Shown here piece after piece: positions 28,389 through 40,945 of a stretch of DNA of 64,000 nucleotides. The DNA is from Sanderia malayensis (taxonomy: Eukaryota > Cnidaria > Scyphozoa > Semaeostomeae > Pelagiidae): contig RQOL01000382.1 of the NCBI GenBank assembly GCA_013076295.1, positions 1 through 64,000 on the forward strand. The letters run 5' to 3'. Below the pieces are notes generated by a model that was not told the DNA's origin, did not search any database, and saw only the letters and a list, made by a program, of their open reading frames with translations. Position 1 is the first letter of the stretch. The number at the start of each line of letters is the position of its first letter. A program made the translations under genes and the position numbers.

Positions 28389-29724
28389 TTTACTTTATTG
28401 TGTTCAGTACCAAAGCTCGCACGAAAACGTTTTGCATGTCTATAGTCAAAACCAAGTTGTATTTAAAAAATTAAACCCTGCCACGCACTAGTTCAGGATC
28501 TAAGGAATCTGTTGATGCCTCGTTTATCATGAAAAGCGTGAGTTTTTTACACAAATGAGGATGATTTGCTCACGCTTACGCTGCAAGCCGGCATGTTTTT
28601 CGACCTCAACGTCGCAGTCTCGAGCGAGCTTCACATACAATCTTCAGTGGTGCGGGATGGTTTTAAATAACAATATGAATTCGAAATCTATTCAATTAAA
28701 GAGGAGGAAGCTCTCTTTCAACAATTTTTCGATAGAATTGATAGTATGGAAAATTTGTGAGCTCTTATCTACGCATTTATAAGATTTAAACCAAATCGGG
28801 TCAGTCAAAAATTTGCAAAATTGCTAGGCCGAGCAGGTCCTGGCACGGGTAAAGTAGAATAATGCTATTTTGGACTAATAATGCATGCAAATAACCTCAT
28901 TTGTTTTATCTGGTGTGTATTTGAAGCAGCAGCTCATATTTTGGTAATATTTCAAGTGTAGTTATGGTCATAACTGTGTGGAAAAACTCGAAAATCCCTT
29001 CCAGGAGTGTAAACATTAATGCCCAGAGATCGAAGATTTCACAAGTTCAATGTGAATTCGAAGAAAAACTTTCCAGCACAATGTTGGGCTTCATACTGGT
29101 GTGCTGGTTTTGGTTATATTGTCTGACTTTGTCAACAATATACACCTTTACTTTGCCTTAGGTTTCAATGTAATCACCAAGATATATATATAATTTATAA
29201 CAAGAACTCCATGGATATGTCAGCCAAACAATTTCAATTTGAGCAACTTTTTAACAGCGCATATCACTTTAGCATTTCAATATCTTTGACAAAAACCCAA
29301 GTAGTAAATACAAAAATAATCCACAATTATCTTGCTAAAACCAAGCACACGGCAAAGCTTGATAAAATAGAGTATAGAACTGATGGAAACGATAAACAAA
29401 CTTATTATATCACGATTCACGAACGTTTGCTGGTTGTTTTATCACGCAAAATGAAAGGAGGAAGGAAGAGGTTGAGTGATGAACACATAACCACGTGAGG
29501 CGTGTGAATACTGGAAAAATCCATTGTCACTGCATCAGCTTTGGGGTCAATTTTCAGCCCTTAACAATGCCGAAAATTAAAAAAAAAACACACGGGGAGA
29601 TGTCAATAAGCTTTTTAATGATGGTGTTGAAGTGGTTTGAAAAAACATTTGTGTTTATCATTGAAAACAAGGGAGAAAACCGGACGCGACGTTGATTTTT
29701 CCATACTGAAGCCAAAGAGAGAAG
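28389..29724. other. non-coding interior of the TTAA element
   Basis: AT-rich unique sequence, unlike the satellite. Open frames on the plus strand at 28555-28782, 28964-29161, 29211-29498 and 29495-29695 show no recognisable domain, no shared frame and no start context, so I do not call them genes. A 9-bp inverted repeat (AAGCGTGAG at 28534-28542, CTCACGCTT at 28569-28577) could form a stem with a 26-base loop. A run of ten or more A residues lies near 29579-29588. No origin or function can be assigned. Confidence 0.6.
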
Positions 29725-29935
29725 TTTTTTTGCGTTCCGGCATCTACGTCACACAACCTCGGCCCAGATCGTTTCATGTTGCGCGACATTTTCAGAAATG
29801 GCCTGAAAATCGCACTTTTGGAGCCGTGAAAAGAGGTGTTAATGAGCGAATTTCGAAATTTAAAAAATGCAGTACCTGTTTTTCCGTCAAAAACTACCCA
29901 GAAATGAAATAAAAAAATATGGTGGGAGTAGCCCT
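29725..29935 (-). repeat. right terminal inverted repeat of the TTAA element
   Basis: Reverse complement of the left repeat, starting AGGGCTACTCCCACCATA at 29935. It is slightly longer than the left arm because of small insertions around CAGGCCATTTCTGAAAATG. Its inner limit is set at GATGCCGGAACGCA, beyond which the arms no longer align. Confidence 0.88.
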
Positions 29936-29939
29936 TTAA
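29936..29939. repeat. right TTAA target-site duplication
   Basis: TTAA immediately after the right inverted repeat, continuing into the satellite sequence ACATTGCCGTAGAC. It pairs with 28186-28189. Confidence 0.9.
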
Positions 29940-30059
29940 CATTGCCGTAGACTAATTGCACATGAATCCACGTTATTACAGCTTAAGCTAAGTAAATTAC
30001 ACATTTCATTTGCTTGTTTTCAGTGACATTAACATTACTGCACACTAATTGCACATGAA

Positions 30060-31451
30060 TCCACGTTATTACAGCTGAAACTATGTAAATTACACATGCA
30101 TTTGCTTGTTTTTAGTCATATTAACATTATTGCACATTAATTGAAAATGAATCAACGTTATTACAGCTGAAACTAAGTAAATTACACATGCATTTGCTTG
30201 TTTTCAGTGATATTAACATTTCTGCACACTAATTGCTCATGAACCCACGTTATTACAGCTGAAACTAAGTAAATTACACATGCATTTGCTTGTTTTCAGT
30301 GATATTAATATTACTGCACACTAATTGCACATGAATCCACGTTATTACAGCTGAAACTAAGTAAATTACACATGCATTTGCTTGTTTTCAGTGATATTAA
30401 CTTTACTGTACACTAATTGCACATGAATCCACGTTATTACAGATGAAACTAAGTAAATTACACATGCATCTACTTGTTTTCAGTGATATTAACATTACTG
30501 CACACTAATTGCACATGAATCCACGTTATTACACCTGAAACTAAGTAAATTATACATGCATTTGCTTGTTTTATTTGATATTACTGCTGAAACTAAGTAA
30601 ATTACATCTGCTTTTGTATGTTTTCAGTGATATTAACATTACTGCACACTAATTGCACATGAATCAAGGTTATTACAGCTGAAACCAAGTAAATTACACA
30701 TGCATTTTCTTGTTTTCAGTGATCTTAACATTACTGCACTCTAATTGCACATGAATCCACGTTATTACAGCTGAAACTATGTAAATTACACATGCATTTG
30801 CTTGTTTTTAGTCATATTAACATTATTGCACATTAATTGAAAATGAATCAACGTTATTACAGCTGAAACTAAGTAAATTACACATGCATTTGCTTGTTTT
30901 CAGTGATATTAACATTTCTGCACACTAATTGCTCATGAACCCACGTTATTACAGCTGAAACTAAGTAAATTACACATGCATTTGCTTGTTTTCAGTGATA
31001 TTAATATTACTGCACACTAATTGCACATGAATCCACGTTATTACAGCTGAAACTAAGTAAATTACACATGCATTTGCTTGTTTTCAGTGATATTAACTTT
31101 ACTGTACACTAATTGCACATGAATCCACGTTATTACAGATGAAACTAAGTAAATTACACATGCATCTACTTGTTTTCAGTGATATTAACATTACTGCACA
31201 CTAATTGCACATGAATCCACGTTATTACACCTGAAACTAAGTAAATTATACATGCATTTGCTTGTTTTATTTGATATTACTGCTGAAACTAAGTAAATTA
31301 CATCTGCTTTTGTATGTTTTCAGTGATATTAACATTACTGCACACTAATTGCACATGAATCAAGGTTATTACAGCTGAAACCAAGTAAATTACACATGCA
31401 TTTTCTTGTTTTCAGTGATCTTAACATTACTGCACTCTAATTGCACATGAA
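30060..31451 (+). repeat. 696-bp tandem duplication
   Basis: TTGAAAATGA occurs at 30141 and 30837, and GAACCCACG at 30241 and 30937. Both spacings are 696 bp. A further partial copy follows (GAACCCACG at 31449, spacing 512). The unit is one 52-bp plus seven 92-bp monomers (696), an exact fit. Confidence 0.85.
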
Positions 31452-34400
31452 CCCACGTTATTACAGCTGAAACTAAGTAAATTACACATGCATTTGCTTG
31501 TTTTCAGTGATATTAATATTACTGCACACTAATTGCACATGAATCCACGTTATTACAGCTGAAACTAAGTAAATTACACATGCATTTGCTTGTTTTCAGT
31601 GATATTAACTTTACTGTACACTAATTGCACATGAATCCACGTTATTACAGATGAAACTAAGTAAATTACACATGCATCTACTTGTTTTCAGTGATATTAA
31701 CATTACTGCACACTAATTGCACATGAATCCACGTTATTACACCTGAAACTAAGTAAATTATACATGCATTTGCTTGTTTTATTTGATATTACTGCTGAAA
31801 CTAAGTAAATTACATCTGCTTCTGTATGTTTTCAGTGATATTAACATTACTGCACACTAATTGCACATGAATCAAGGTTATTACAGCTGAAACCAAGTAA
31901 ATTACACATGCATTTTCTTGTTTTCAGTGATCTTAACATTACTGCACTCTAATTGCACATGAATCCACGTTATCACAGCTGAAATTAAGCAAATTACACA
32001 TGCATTTGCTGGTTTTCAGTGATATTAACATTACTGCACACTAATTTCACATGAATCCACGTTATTACAGCTGAAACCAAGTAAATTACACATGCATTTG
32101 CTTGTTTTCAGTGATATTAACATTACTGCACACTAAATCACATGAATCCACGTTATTACAGCTGAAACTATGTAAATTACACATCTATTTGCTTGTTTTC
32201 AGTCATATTAACATTGCCGTAGACTAATTGCACATGAATCCACGTTATTACAGCTGAAGCTAAGTAAATTACACATGCATTTCCTTGTTTTCAGTGATAT
32301 TAACATTACTGCACACTAATTGCACATGAATCCACGTTATTACAGCTTAAACTATGTAAATTACACATGCATTTGCTTGTTTTTAGTTATATTAACATTA
32401 TTGCACATTAATTGCACATGAATCCACGTTATTACAGCCGTAACTAAGTAAATTACACATGCATTCGCTTTTTTTCAGTCATATTAACATTACCGTACAC
32501 TAATTGCACATGAATCCACGTTATCACAGCTGAAACTAAGTAAATTACACATGCATTTGCTTGCTTTCAGTGATATTAACATTACTGCACACTAATTGCA
32601 CTTGAATCCACGTTATTACAGCTGAAACTAAGTAAATTACACATGCATTTGCTTGTTTTCAGTGATATTAGCATTACTGCACACTAATTGCACATGAATC
32701 CACGTTATGACAGCTGAAACTAAGTAAATTACACATGCATTTGCTTGTTTTCAGTGATATTAACTTTACTGTACACTAATTGCACATGAATCCACGTTAT
32801 TACAGCTGAAACTAAGTAAATTACACATGCATCTACTTGTTTTCAGTGATATTAACATTACTGCACACTAATTGCACATGAATCCACGTTATTACAGCTG
32901 AAACTAAGTAAATTACACATGCATTTGCTTGTTTTCAGTGATATTAGCATTACTGCACACTAATTGAAAATGAATCAACGTTATTACAGCTGAAACTAAG
33001 TCAATAACACATGCATTTGCTTGTTTTCAGTGATATTAACATTACTGCACACTAAATCACATGAATCCACGTTATTACAGCCGAAACTATGTAAATTACA
33101 CATGTATTTGCTTGTTTTCAGTCATATTAACATTGCCGTAGACTAATTGCACATGAATCCACGCTATTACAGCTGAAGCTAAGTAAATTACACATTTCAT
33201 TTGCTTGTTTTCAGTGACATTAACATTACTGCACACTAATTGCACATGAATCCACGTTATTACAACTGAAACTATGTAAATTACACATGCATTTGCTTGT
33301 TTTTAGTCATATTAACATTATTGCACATTAATTGAAAATGAATCAACGTTATTACAGCTGAAACTAAGTAAATTACACATGCATTTGCTTGTTTTCAGTG
33401 ATATTAACATTTCTGCACACTAATTGCTCATGAATCCACGTTATTACAGCTGAAACTAAGTAAATTACACATGCATTTGCTTGTTTTCAGTGATATTAAC
33501 ATTACTGCACACTAATTGCACATGAATCCACGTTATTACAGCTGAAACTAAGTAAATTACACATGCATTTGCTTGTTTTCAGTGATATTAACTTTACTGT
33601 ACACTAATTGCACATGAATCCACGTTATTACAGATGAAACTAAGTAAATTACACATGCATCTACTTGTTTTCAGTGATATTAACATTACTGCACACTAAT
33701 TGCACATGAATCCACGTTATTACACCTGAAACTAAGTAAATTATACATGCATTTGCTTGTTTTCATTTATATTAGCATTATTGCACACTAATTGCACATG
33801 AATCCACGTTAATACAGCTGAAACTAAGTAAATTACACATGCATTTGCTTGTTTTCAGTGATATTAACATTACTGCACACTAATTGCAATTGAATCCACG
33901 TTATTACACCTGAAACTAAGTAAAATACACATGCAATTGCTTGTTTTATTTGATATTACTGCTGAAACTAAGTAAATTACATCTGCTTTTGCATGTTTTC
34001 AGTGATATTAACATTACTGCACACTAATTGCACATGAATCAAGGTTATTACAGCTGAAACCAAGTAAATTACACATGCATTTTCTTGTTTTCAGTGATCT
34101 TAACATTACTGCATTCTAATTGCACATGAATCCACGTTATCACAGCTGAAATTAAGCAAATTACACATGCATTTGCTGGTTTTCAGTGATATTAACGTTA
34201 CTGCACACTAATTGCACATGAATCCACGTTATTACAGCTGAAACCAAGTAAATTACACATGCATTTGCTTGTTTTTAGTCATATTAACATTATTGCACAT
34301 TAATTGCACATGAATCCACGTTGTTACAGCTGTAACTAAGTAAATTACACATGCATTCGCTTTTTTTCAGTCATATTAACATTACCGTACACTAATTGCA

Positions 34401-34699
34401 CATGAATCCACGTTATCACAGCTGAAACTAAGTAAATTACACATGCATTTGCTTGTTTTCAGTGATATTAACATTACTGCACACTAATTGCACTTGAATC
34501 CACGTTATTACAGCTGAAACTAAGTAAATTACACATGCATTTGCTTGTTTTCAGTGATATTAGCATTACTGCACACTAATTGCACATGAATCCACGTTAT
34601 TACAGCTGAAACTAAGTAAATTACACATGCATTTGCTTGTTTTCAGTGATATTAACTTTACTGTACACTAATTGCACATGAATCCACGTTATTACAGCT

Positions 34700-36721
34700 G
34701 AATCTAAGTAAATTACACATGCATCTACTTGTTTTCAGTGATATTAACATTACTGCACACTAATTGCACATGAATCCACGTTATTACAGCTGAAACTAAG
34801 TAAATTACACATGCATTTGCTTGTTTTCAGTGATATTAGCATTACTGCACACTAATTGAAAATGAATCAACGTTATTACAGCTGAAACTAAGTCAATTAC
34901 ACATGCATTTGCTTGTTTTCAGTGATATTAACATTACTGCACACTAATTGCACATGAATCCACGTTATTACAGCTGTAACTAAGTAAATTACACATGAAT
35001 TTGCTTTTCTTCAGTAATATTAACATTACTGCACACTAATTGCAATTGAATCCACGTTATTACAGCTGAAACTAAGTAAATTACACATGCGTTTGCTTGT
35101 TTTCTGTGATATTAACATTACTGCACACTAATTGCACATGAATCCACGTTATTACAGCTGAAACTAAGTGAATTACACATGCATTTGCTTGTTTTCAGTG
35201 ACATTAACTTTACTGCACACTAAATCACATGAATCCACGTTATTACAGCTGAAACTATGTAAATTACACATGTATTTGCTTGTTTTCAGTCATATTAACA
35301 TTGCCGTAGACTAATTGCACATGAATCCACGTTATTACAGCTGAAGCTAAGTAAATTACACATGCATTTGCTTATTTTCAGTGATATTAACATTACTGCA
35401 CACTAATTGCACATGAATCCACGTTATTACAGCTTAAACTATGTAAATTACACATGCATTTGCTTGTTTTTAGTCATATTAACATTATTGCACATTAATT
35501 GCACATGAATCCACGTTATTACAGCTGTAACTAAGTAAATTACACATGCATTCGCTTTTTTTCAGTCATATTAACATTACCGTACACTAATTGCACATGA
35601 ATCCACGTTATTACAGCTGAAACTAAGTAAATTACACATGCATTTGCTTGTTTTCAGTGATATTAGCATTACTGCACACTAATTGCACATGAATCCACGT
35701 TATTACAGCTGAAACTAAGTAAATTACACATGCATCTACTTGTTTTCAGTGATATTAACATTACTGCACACTAATTGCACATGAATCCACGTTATTACAG
35801 CTGAAACTAAGTAAATTACACATGCATTTGCTTGTTTTCAGTGATATTAGCATTACTGCACACTAATTGAAAATGAATCAACGTTATTACAGCTGAAACT
35901 AAGTCAATTACACATGCATTTGCTTGTTTTCAGTGATATTAACATTACTGCACACTAATTGCACATGAATCCACGTTATTACAGCTGTAACTAAGTAAAT
36001 TACACATGAATTTGCTTTTCTTCAGTAATAATAACATTACTGCACACTAATTGCAATTGAATCCACGTTATTACAGCTGAAACTAAGTAAATTACACATG
36101 CGTTTGCTTGTTTTCTGTGATATTAACATTACTGCACACTAATTGCACATGAATCCACGTTATTACAGCTGAAACTAAGTGAATTACACATGCATTTGCT
36201 TGTTTTCAGTGACATTAACTTTACTGCACACTAAATCACATGAATCCACGTTATTACAGCTGAAACTATGTAAATTACACATGTATTTGCTTGTTTTCAG
36301 TCATATTAACATTGCCGTAGACTAATTGCACATGAATCCACGTTATTACAGCTGAAGCTAAGTAAATTACACATGCATTTGCTTATTTTCAGTGATATTA
36401 ACATTACTGCACACTAATTGCACATGAATCCACGTTATTACAGCTTAAACTATGTAAATTACACATGCATTTGCTTGTTTTTAGTCATATTAACATTATT
36501 GCACATTAATTGCACATGAATCCACGTTATTACAGCTGTAACTAAGTAAATTACACATGCATTCGCTTTTTTTCAGTCATATTAACATTACCGTACACTA
36601 ATTGCACATGAATCCACGTTATTACAGCTGAAACTAAGTAAATTACACATGCATTTGCTTGTTTTCAGTGATATTAGCATTACTGCACACTAATTGCACA
36701 TGAATCCACGTTATTACAGCT
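34700..36721 (+). repeat. 1,011-bp tandem duplication
   Basis: The rare string GTGACATTAACTTTACTG recurs with a spacing of 1,011 bp (ACATTAACTT at 35201 and 36212), as does GATATTAGCATT (34832 and 35843). This is eleven monomers less one base. Flanks diverge near 34700 and 36721. Confidence 0.82.
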
Positions 36722-38152
36722 GAAACTAAGTAAATTACACATGCATTTGCTTGTTTTCAGTGATATTAACTTTACTGTACACTAATTGCACTTGAATCCA
36801 CGTTATTACAGCTGAAACTAAGTGAATTACACATGCATTTGCTTGTTTTCAGTGATATTAGCATTACTGCACACTAATTGCACATGAATCCACGTTATTA
36901 CAGCTGAAACTAAGTAAATTACACATGCATTTGCTTGTTTTCAGTGATATTAACTTTACTGCACACTAATTGCACATGAATCCACGTTATTACAGCTGAA
37001 ACTAAGTAAATTACACATGCATTTGCTTGTTTTCAGTGATATTAACTTTACTGTACACTAATTGCACATGAATCCACGTTATTACAGCTGAATCTAAGTA
37101 AATTACACATGCATCTACTTGTTTTCAGTGATATTAACATTACTGCACACTAATTGCACATGAATCCACGTTATTACAGCTGAAACTAAGTAAATTACAC
37201 ATGCATTTGCTTGTTTTCAGTGATATTAGCATTACTGCACACTAATTGAAAATGAATCAACGTTATTACAGCTGAAACTAAGTCAATTACACATGCATTT
37301 GCTTGTTTTCAGTGATATTAACATTACTGCACACTAATTGCACATGAATCCACGTTATTACAGCTGTAACTAAGTAAATTACACATGAATTTGCTTTTTT
37401 TCAGTAATATTAACATTACTGCACACTAATTGCAATTGAATCCACGTTATTACAGCTGAAACTAAGTAAAACACACATGCGTTTGCTTGTTTTCTGTGAT
37501 ATTAACATTACTGCACACCAATTGCACATGAATCCACGTTATTACAGCTGAAACTAAGTAAATTACACATGCATTTGCTTGTTTTCAGTGATATTAACAT
37601 TACTGCACACTAATTGCACATGAATCCACGTTATTACAGCTGAAACTAAGTGAATTACACATGCATTTGCTTGTTTTCAGTGACATTAACTTTACTGTAC
37701 AATAATTGCACATGAGTCCACGTTATTACAGCTGAAACTAAGTAAATTACACATGCATCTACTTGTTTTCAGTGATATTAACATTACTGCACACTAATTG
37801 CACATGAATCCACGTTATTACAGCTGAAACTAAGTAAATTACACATGCATTTGCTTGTTTTCAGTGATATTAGCATTACTGCACACTAATTGCACATGAA
37901 TCCACGTTATTACAGCTGAAACTAAGTAAATTACACAAGCATTTGCTTGTTTTCAGTGATATTAACATTACTGAATTGCACATGAATCCACGTTATTACA
38001 GCGGAAAATAAGTAAATTACACATGCATTTGCTTGTTTTCATTTATATTAACATTACTGCACACTAATTGCACATGAATCCACGTTAATACAGCTGAAAC
38101 TAAGTCAATTACACATGCATTTGCTTGTTTTCAGTGATATTAACATTACTGC

Positions 38153-38704
38153 ACACTAATTGCACATGAATCCACGTTATTACAGCTGTAACTAAGTAAA
38201 TTACACATGAATTGGCTTTTTTTCAGTAATATTAACATTACTGCACACTAATTGCAATTGAATCCACGTTATTACAGCTGAAACTAAGTAAAACACACAT
38301 GCGTTTGCTTGTTTTCTGTGATATTAACATTACTGCACACCAATTGCACATGAATCCACGTTATTACAGCTGAAACTAAGTAAATTACACATGCATTTGC
38401 TTGTTTTCAGTGATATTAACATTACTGCACACTAATTGCACATGAATCCACGTTATTACAGCTGTAACTAAGTAAATTACACATGAATTGGCTTTTTTTC
38501 AGTAATATTAACATTACTGCACACTAATTGCAATTGAATCCACGTTATTACAGCTGAAACTAAGTAAAACACACATGCGTTTGCTTGTTTTCTGTGATAT
38601 TAACATTACTGCACACCAATTGCACATGAATCCACGTTATTACAGCTGAAACTAAGTAAATTACACATGCATTTGCTTGTTTTCAGTGATATTAACATTA
38701 CTGC
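38153..38704 (+). repeat. 276-bp (three-monomer) recent duplication
   Basis: ATTGGCTTTTTTTCAG occurs at 38211 and 38487, spacing 276 = 3 x 92. The intervening monomers (GCAATTGAATCC, GTTTTCTGTG, CACACCAATTGC) repeat in the same order with almost no differences. Among the smallest higher-order duplications I could recognise. Confidence 0.85.
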
Positions 38705-40248
38705 ACACTAATTGCACATGAATCCACGTTATTACAGCTGAAACTAAGTGAATTACACATGCATTTGCTTGTTTTCAGTGATATTAACTTTACTGTACAA
38801 TAATTGCACATGAGTCCACGTTATTACAGCTGAAACTAAGTAAATTACACATGCATCTACTTGTTTTCAGTGATATTAACATTACTGCACACTAATTGCA
38901 CATGAATCCACGTTATTACAGCTGAAACTAAGTAAATTACACATGCATTTGCTTGTTTTCAGTGATATTTGCATTACTGCACACTAATTGAAAATGAATC
39001 AACGTTATTACAGCTGAAACTAAGTCAATTACACATGCATTTGCTTGTTTTCAGTGATATTAACATTACTGCACACTAATTGCACATGAATCCACGTTAT
39101 TACAGCTGTAACTAAGTAAATTACACATGAATTTGCTTTTTTTCAGTAATATTAACATTACTGCACACTAATTGCAATTGAATCCACGTTATTACAGCTG
39201 AAACTAAGTAAAACACACATGCGTTTGCTTGTTTTCTGTGATATTAACATTACTGCACACTAATTGCACATGAATCCACGTTATTACAGCTGTAACTAAG
39301 TAAATTACACATGAATTTGCTTGTTTTCAGTGATATTAGCATTACTGCACACTAATTGAAAATGAATCAACGTTATTACAGCTGAAACTAAGTCAATTAC
39401 ACATGCATTTGCTTGTTTTCAGTGATATTAACATTACTGCACACTAATTGCACATGAATCCACGTTATTACAGCTGTAACTAAGTAAATTACACATGAAT
39501 TTGCTTTTTTTCAGTAATATTAACATTACTGCACACTAATTGCAATTGAATCCACGTTATTACAGCTGAAACTAAGTAAAACACACATGCGTTTGCTTGT
39601 TTTCTGTGATATTAACATTACTGCACACCAATTGCACATGAATCCACGTTATTACAGCTGAAACTAAGTAAATTACACATGCATTTGCTTGTTTTCAGTG
39701 ATATTAACATTACTGCACACTAATTGCACATGAATCCACGTTATTACAGCTGAAACTAAGTGAATTACACATGCATTTGCTTGTTTTCAGTGATATTAAC
39801 TTTACTGTACAATAATTGCACATGAGTCCACGTTATTACAGCTGAAACTAAGTAAATTACACATGCATCTACTTGTTTTCAGTGATATTAACATTACTGC
39901 ACACTAATTGCACATGAATCCACGTTATTACAGCTGAAACTAAGTAAATTACACATGCATTTGCTTGTTTTCAGTGATATTAACATTACTGAATTGCACA
40001 TGAATCCACGTTATTACAGCGGAAAATAAGTAAATTACACATGCATTTGCTTGTTTTCATTTATATTAACATTACTGCACACTAATTGCACATGAATCCA
40101 CGTTAATACAGCTGAAACTAAGTAAATTACACATGCATTTGCTTGTTTTCAGTGATATTAACATTACTGCACACTAATTGCAATTGAATCCACGTTATTA
40201 CACCTGAAACTAAGTAAAATACACATGCAATTGCTTGTTTTATGTGAT

Positions 40249-40250
40249 AT
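40249..40250. repeat. left AT target-site duplication
   Basis: The satellite string TTTTATGTGATAT is cut after AT here and resumes as ATTACTGCTGAAAC at 42719. Uncut copies (GTGATATTACTGCTG near 53490 and 60078) show that only AT was duplicated. A 2-bp duplication fits IS4EU/ISL2EU-type elements as I remember them. Confidence 0.85.
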
Positions 40251-40265
40251 AGATGATATGCATAT

Positions 40266-40273
40266 TGACGTCA
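40266..40273. promoter_or_regulatory. CRE-type palindrome TGACGTCA in left inverted repeat
   Basis: A perfect 8-bp cAMP-response-element palindrome (CREB/ATF site in animals). The mirror copy lies in the right repeat at 42696-42703, and a third lies at 40411-40418 inside the element. Three full sites in 2.5 kb suggests promoter use, but binding is inferred only from sequence. Confidence 0.6.
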
Positions 40274-40305
40274 CAGTCCATTCGCTGCCATGCTGAGTGG
40301 TAAAA

Positions 40306-40335
40306 TGAGTGGTAAGATGGCGGCCACAAAGTAGC
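40306..40335 (+). other. mini-ORF MSGKMAATK in left inverted repeat
   Basis: The left repeat carries the same start region as the SWIM gene in the right repeat, so an ATG at 40306 opens a 9-codon frame, MSGKMAATK, ending at TAG 40333-40335. It is probably a by-product of the inverted repeat, but it would act as an upstream ORF on any transposase transcript beginning in the left terminus. Confidence 0.5.
40314..40324 (+). promoter_or_regulatory. YY1-type motif AAGATGGCGGC
   Basis: A perfect match to the animal YY1 consensus AANATGGCGGC. The mirror copy at 42644-42654 reads AAAATGGCGGC on the minus strand and overlaps a potential start codon of the SWIM gene. YY1 sites overlapping the transcription or translation start are common in TATA-less promoters. 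Function here is inferred. Confidence 0.55.
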
Positions 40336-40638
40336 CTCTAAATGGGCCCCTTCAAAAATTACATAATAGACAAGGATGCCAAGTCAGATTTGCAAAAAAA
40401 GTTTGTCACTTGACGTCAAAATAGTAGTTTTCTGTAATGAAATCAGATTTTTATCTGATAGACTTTCTTTCTTATAAAAAATTTAACCGAAAAACAGCCT
40501 TTCGGCCAAGGCTCGCGGCTTTTTAGAAAAAAAGTTAGGCCGAAGTACACAAATCGCTGTAATTGACAAGAGAGGCTGGTGATGAACAAAAAAGGGCGCG
40601 CAAAACAAATTTTGATTTTGAAGGGATATTTTTTCAAA
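40326..40638 (+). promoter_or_regulatory. putative transposase 5' region (CRE at 40411, TATA-like at 40474)
   Basis: Non-coding sequence between the left repeat and the THAP start. It holds TGACGTCA at 40411-40418 and the TATA-like string TATAAAAA at 40474-40481, about 160 bp before the ATG. A minus-strand open frame over 40443-40805 is antisense to the THAP exon and not a gene. No other signals were recognised. Confidence 0.45.
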
Positions 40639-40815
40639 ATGGCTAAATCTTGTTCTGTTCTTGGTTGCACGAAAAATGGGTTTATAAGAATGAGGTCAAA
40701 TTTTATCGAATTCCCAAAGACGCTAAACGGAGGGGAAGATGGATTTTTATTGCCAAAATAAACCCAGATAGCAATATTGACCATGCTTGGGTTTGCGGAA
40801 TTCATTTTGTCTCAG
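40639..40815 (+). pseudogene. transposase exon 1: THAP zinc-finger (frameshifted)
   Basis: Starts MAKSCSVLGC at ATG 40639. THAP domains are C2CH zinc fingers that bind transposon ends or promoters. The first pair is C-x4-C (CSVLGC), followed by FIEFPK. A one-base loss near 40717 then shifts the frame. In the next frame the domain continues as DAKRRGRWIFIAKINPD, with the conserved Trp, and then WVCGIHFVSG, which supplies the C-x2-H pair. All four zinc ligands are therefore present, in two frames. The exon ends at TCTCAG before GTAGG, a good splice donor in phase 1, where THAP genes often have an intron. An upstream in-frame ATG at 40579 exists, but the THAP domain normally begins at or next to the initiator Met, so 40639 is preferred. 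Not functional without repair. Confidence 0.85.
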
Positions 40816-40945
40816 GTAGGCCATAACATATTTGTATTTATTCACCATTTTTTCCCTACGGATTGCTCTGATTGGGATGTGAGATTATAATTCTCTGTTT
40901 ACACGTTTATAACTAAATAGATACATATGTCTCCTTAATGCTTAG
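40816..40945 (+). other. probable 130-bp intron of the transposase gene
   Basis: Begins GTAGG and ends in a pyrimidine-rich TTAATGCTTAG. Joining the flanks in phase 1 gives HFVSG followed by QKSEN, which resembles the end of known THAP domains (HF-x-SG-K-KSxx). The join is convincing but no transcript evidence is available. Confidence 0.65.

Larger units (their letters stand above)
28190..29935. mobile_element. 1,746-bp non-autonomous DNA transposon, TTAA-type (piggyBac-like?)
   Basis: A segment bounded by long inverted repeats (about 199 and 211 bp) and a perfect TTAA duplication. The termini read ATGGCTACTCCC on the left and, reverse-complemented, AGGGCTACTCCC on the right. Insertion was into an existing monomer, because phase and subtype continue across it. 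TTAA duplication is the hallmark of the piggyBac superfamily, but the termini do not begin with the usual CCC/CCY and other TTAA-using MITE families exist, so the superfamily is only suggested. The interior (about 28390-29724) holds no open frame above ~95 codons and nothing I recognise as a transposase. It is either a deletion derivative or a non-coding element mobilised in trans. Confidence 0.88.
29936..40250 (+). repeat. 92-bp satellite array, third block
   Basis: Head-to-tail monomers in the same orientation, continuing the monomer split by the TTAA element. Subtypes with GAAAATGAATCAACG, GTTTTCTGTGATATT and TGAATTTGCTTTTTTTCAG are frequent in the second half. The block carries several local block duplications (696 bp near 30.1-31.4 kb, 1,011 bp near 34.7-36.7 kb, 276 bp near 38.2-38.7 kb, and a 2,018-bp spacing of the ACTGAATTGCAC deletion monomer at 37971/39989). 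No gene is seen in it. It ends within a short monomer at the AT duplicated by the next transposon. Confidence 0.97.
40251..40325 (+). repeat. left terminal inverted repeat of the IS4EU-like element
   Basis: The outer 26 bp (40251-40276) match 42693-42718 exactly in reverse complement. A 16-bp non-matching spacer follows, then a 33-bp inner block (40293-40325) that matches 42643-42675 at 31 of 33 positions. The inner block contains GAGTGGTAAAATGAGTGG, itself a short direct repeat of GAGTGGTAA. Confidence 0.92.

Noticed and set aside
29211..29498. 95-codon plus-strand frame in the TTAA element (MDMSAKQFQFEQ...)
   Set aside because: No domain recognised, low-complexity composition, no splice or promoter context, and no neighbouring coding frame. 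Chance in AT-rich DNA is more likely.
29658..29942. 94-codon minus-strand frame over the right inverted repeat, with a related frame at 28120-28365
   Set aside because: The two peptides look alike only because they lie in the two arms of the inverted repeat.
40443..40805. 120-codon minus-strand frame
   Set aside because: Antisense to the THAP exon, which has clear zinc ligands on the plus strand.
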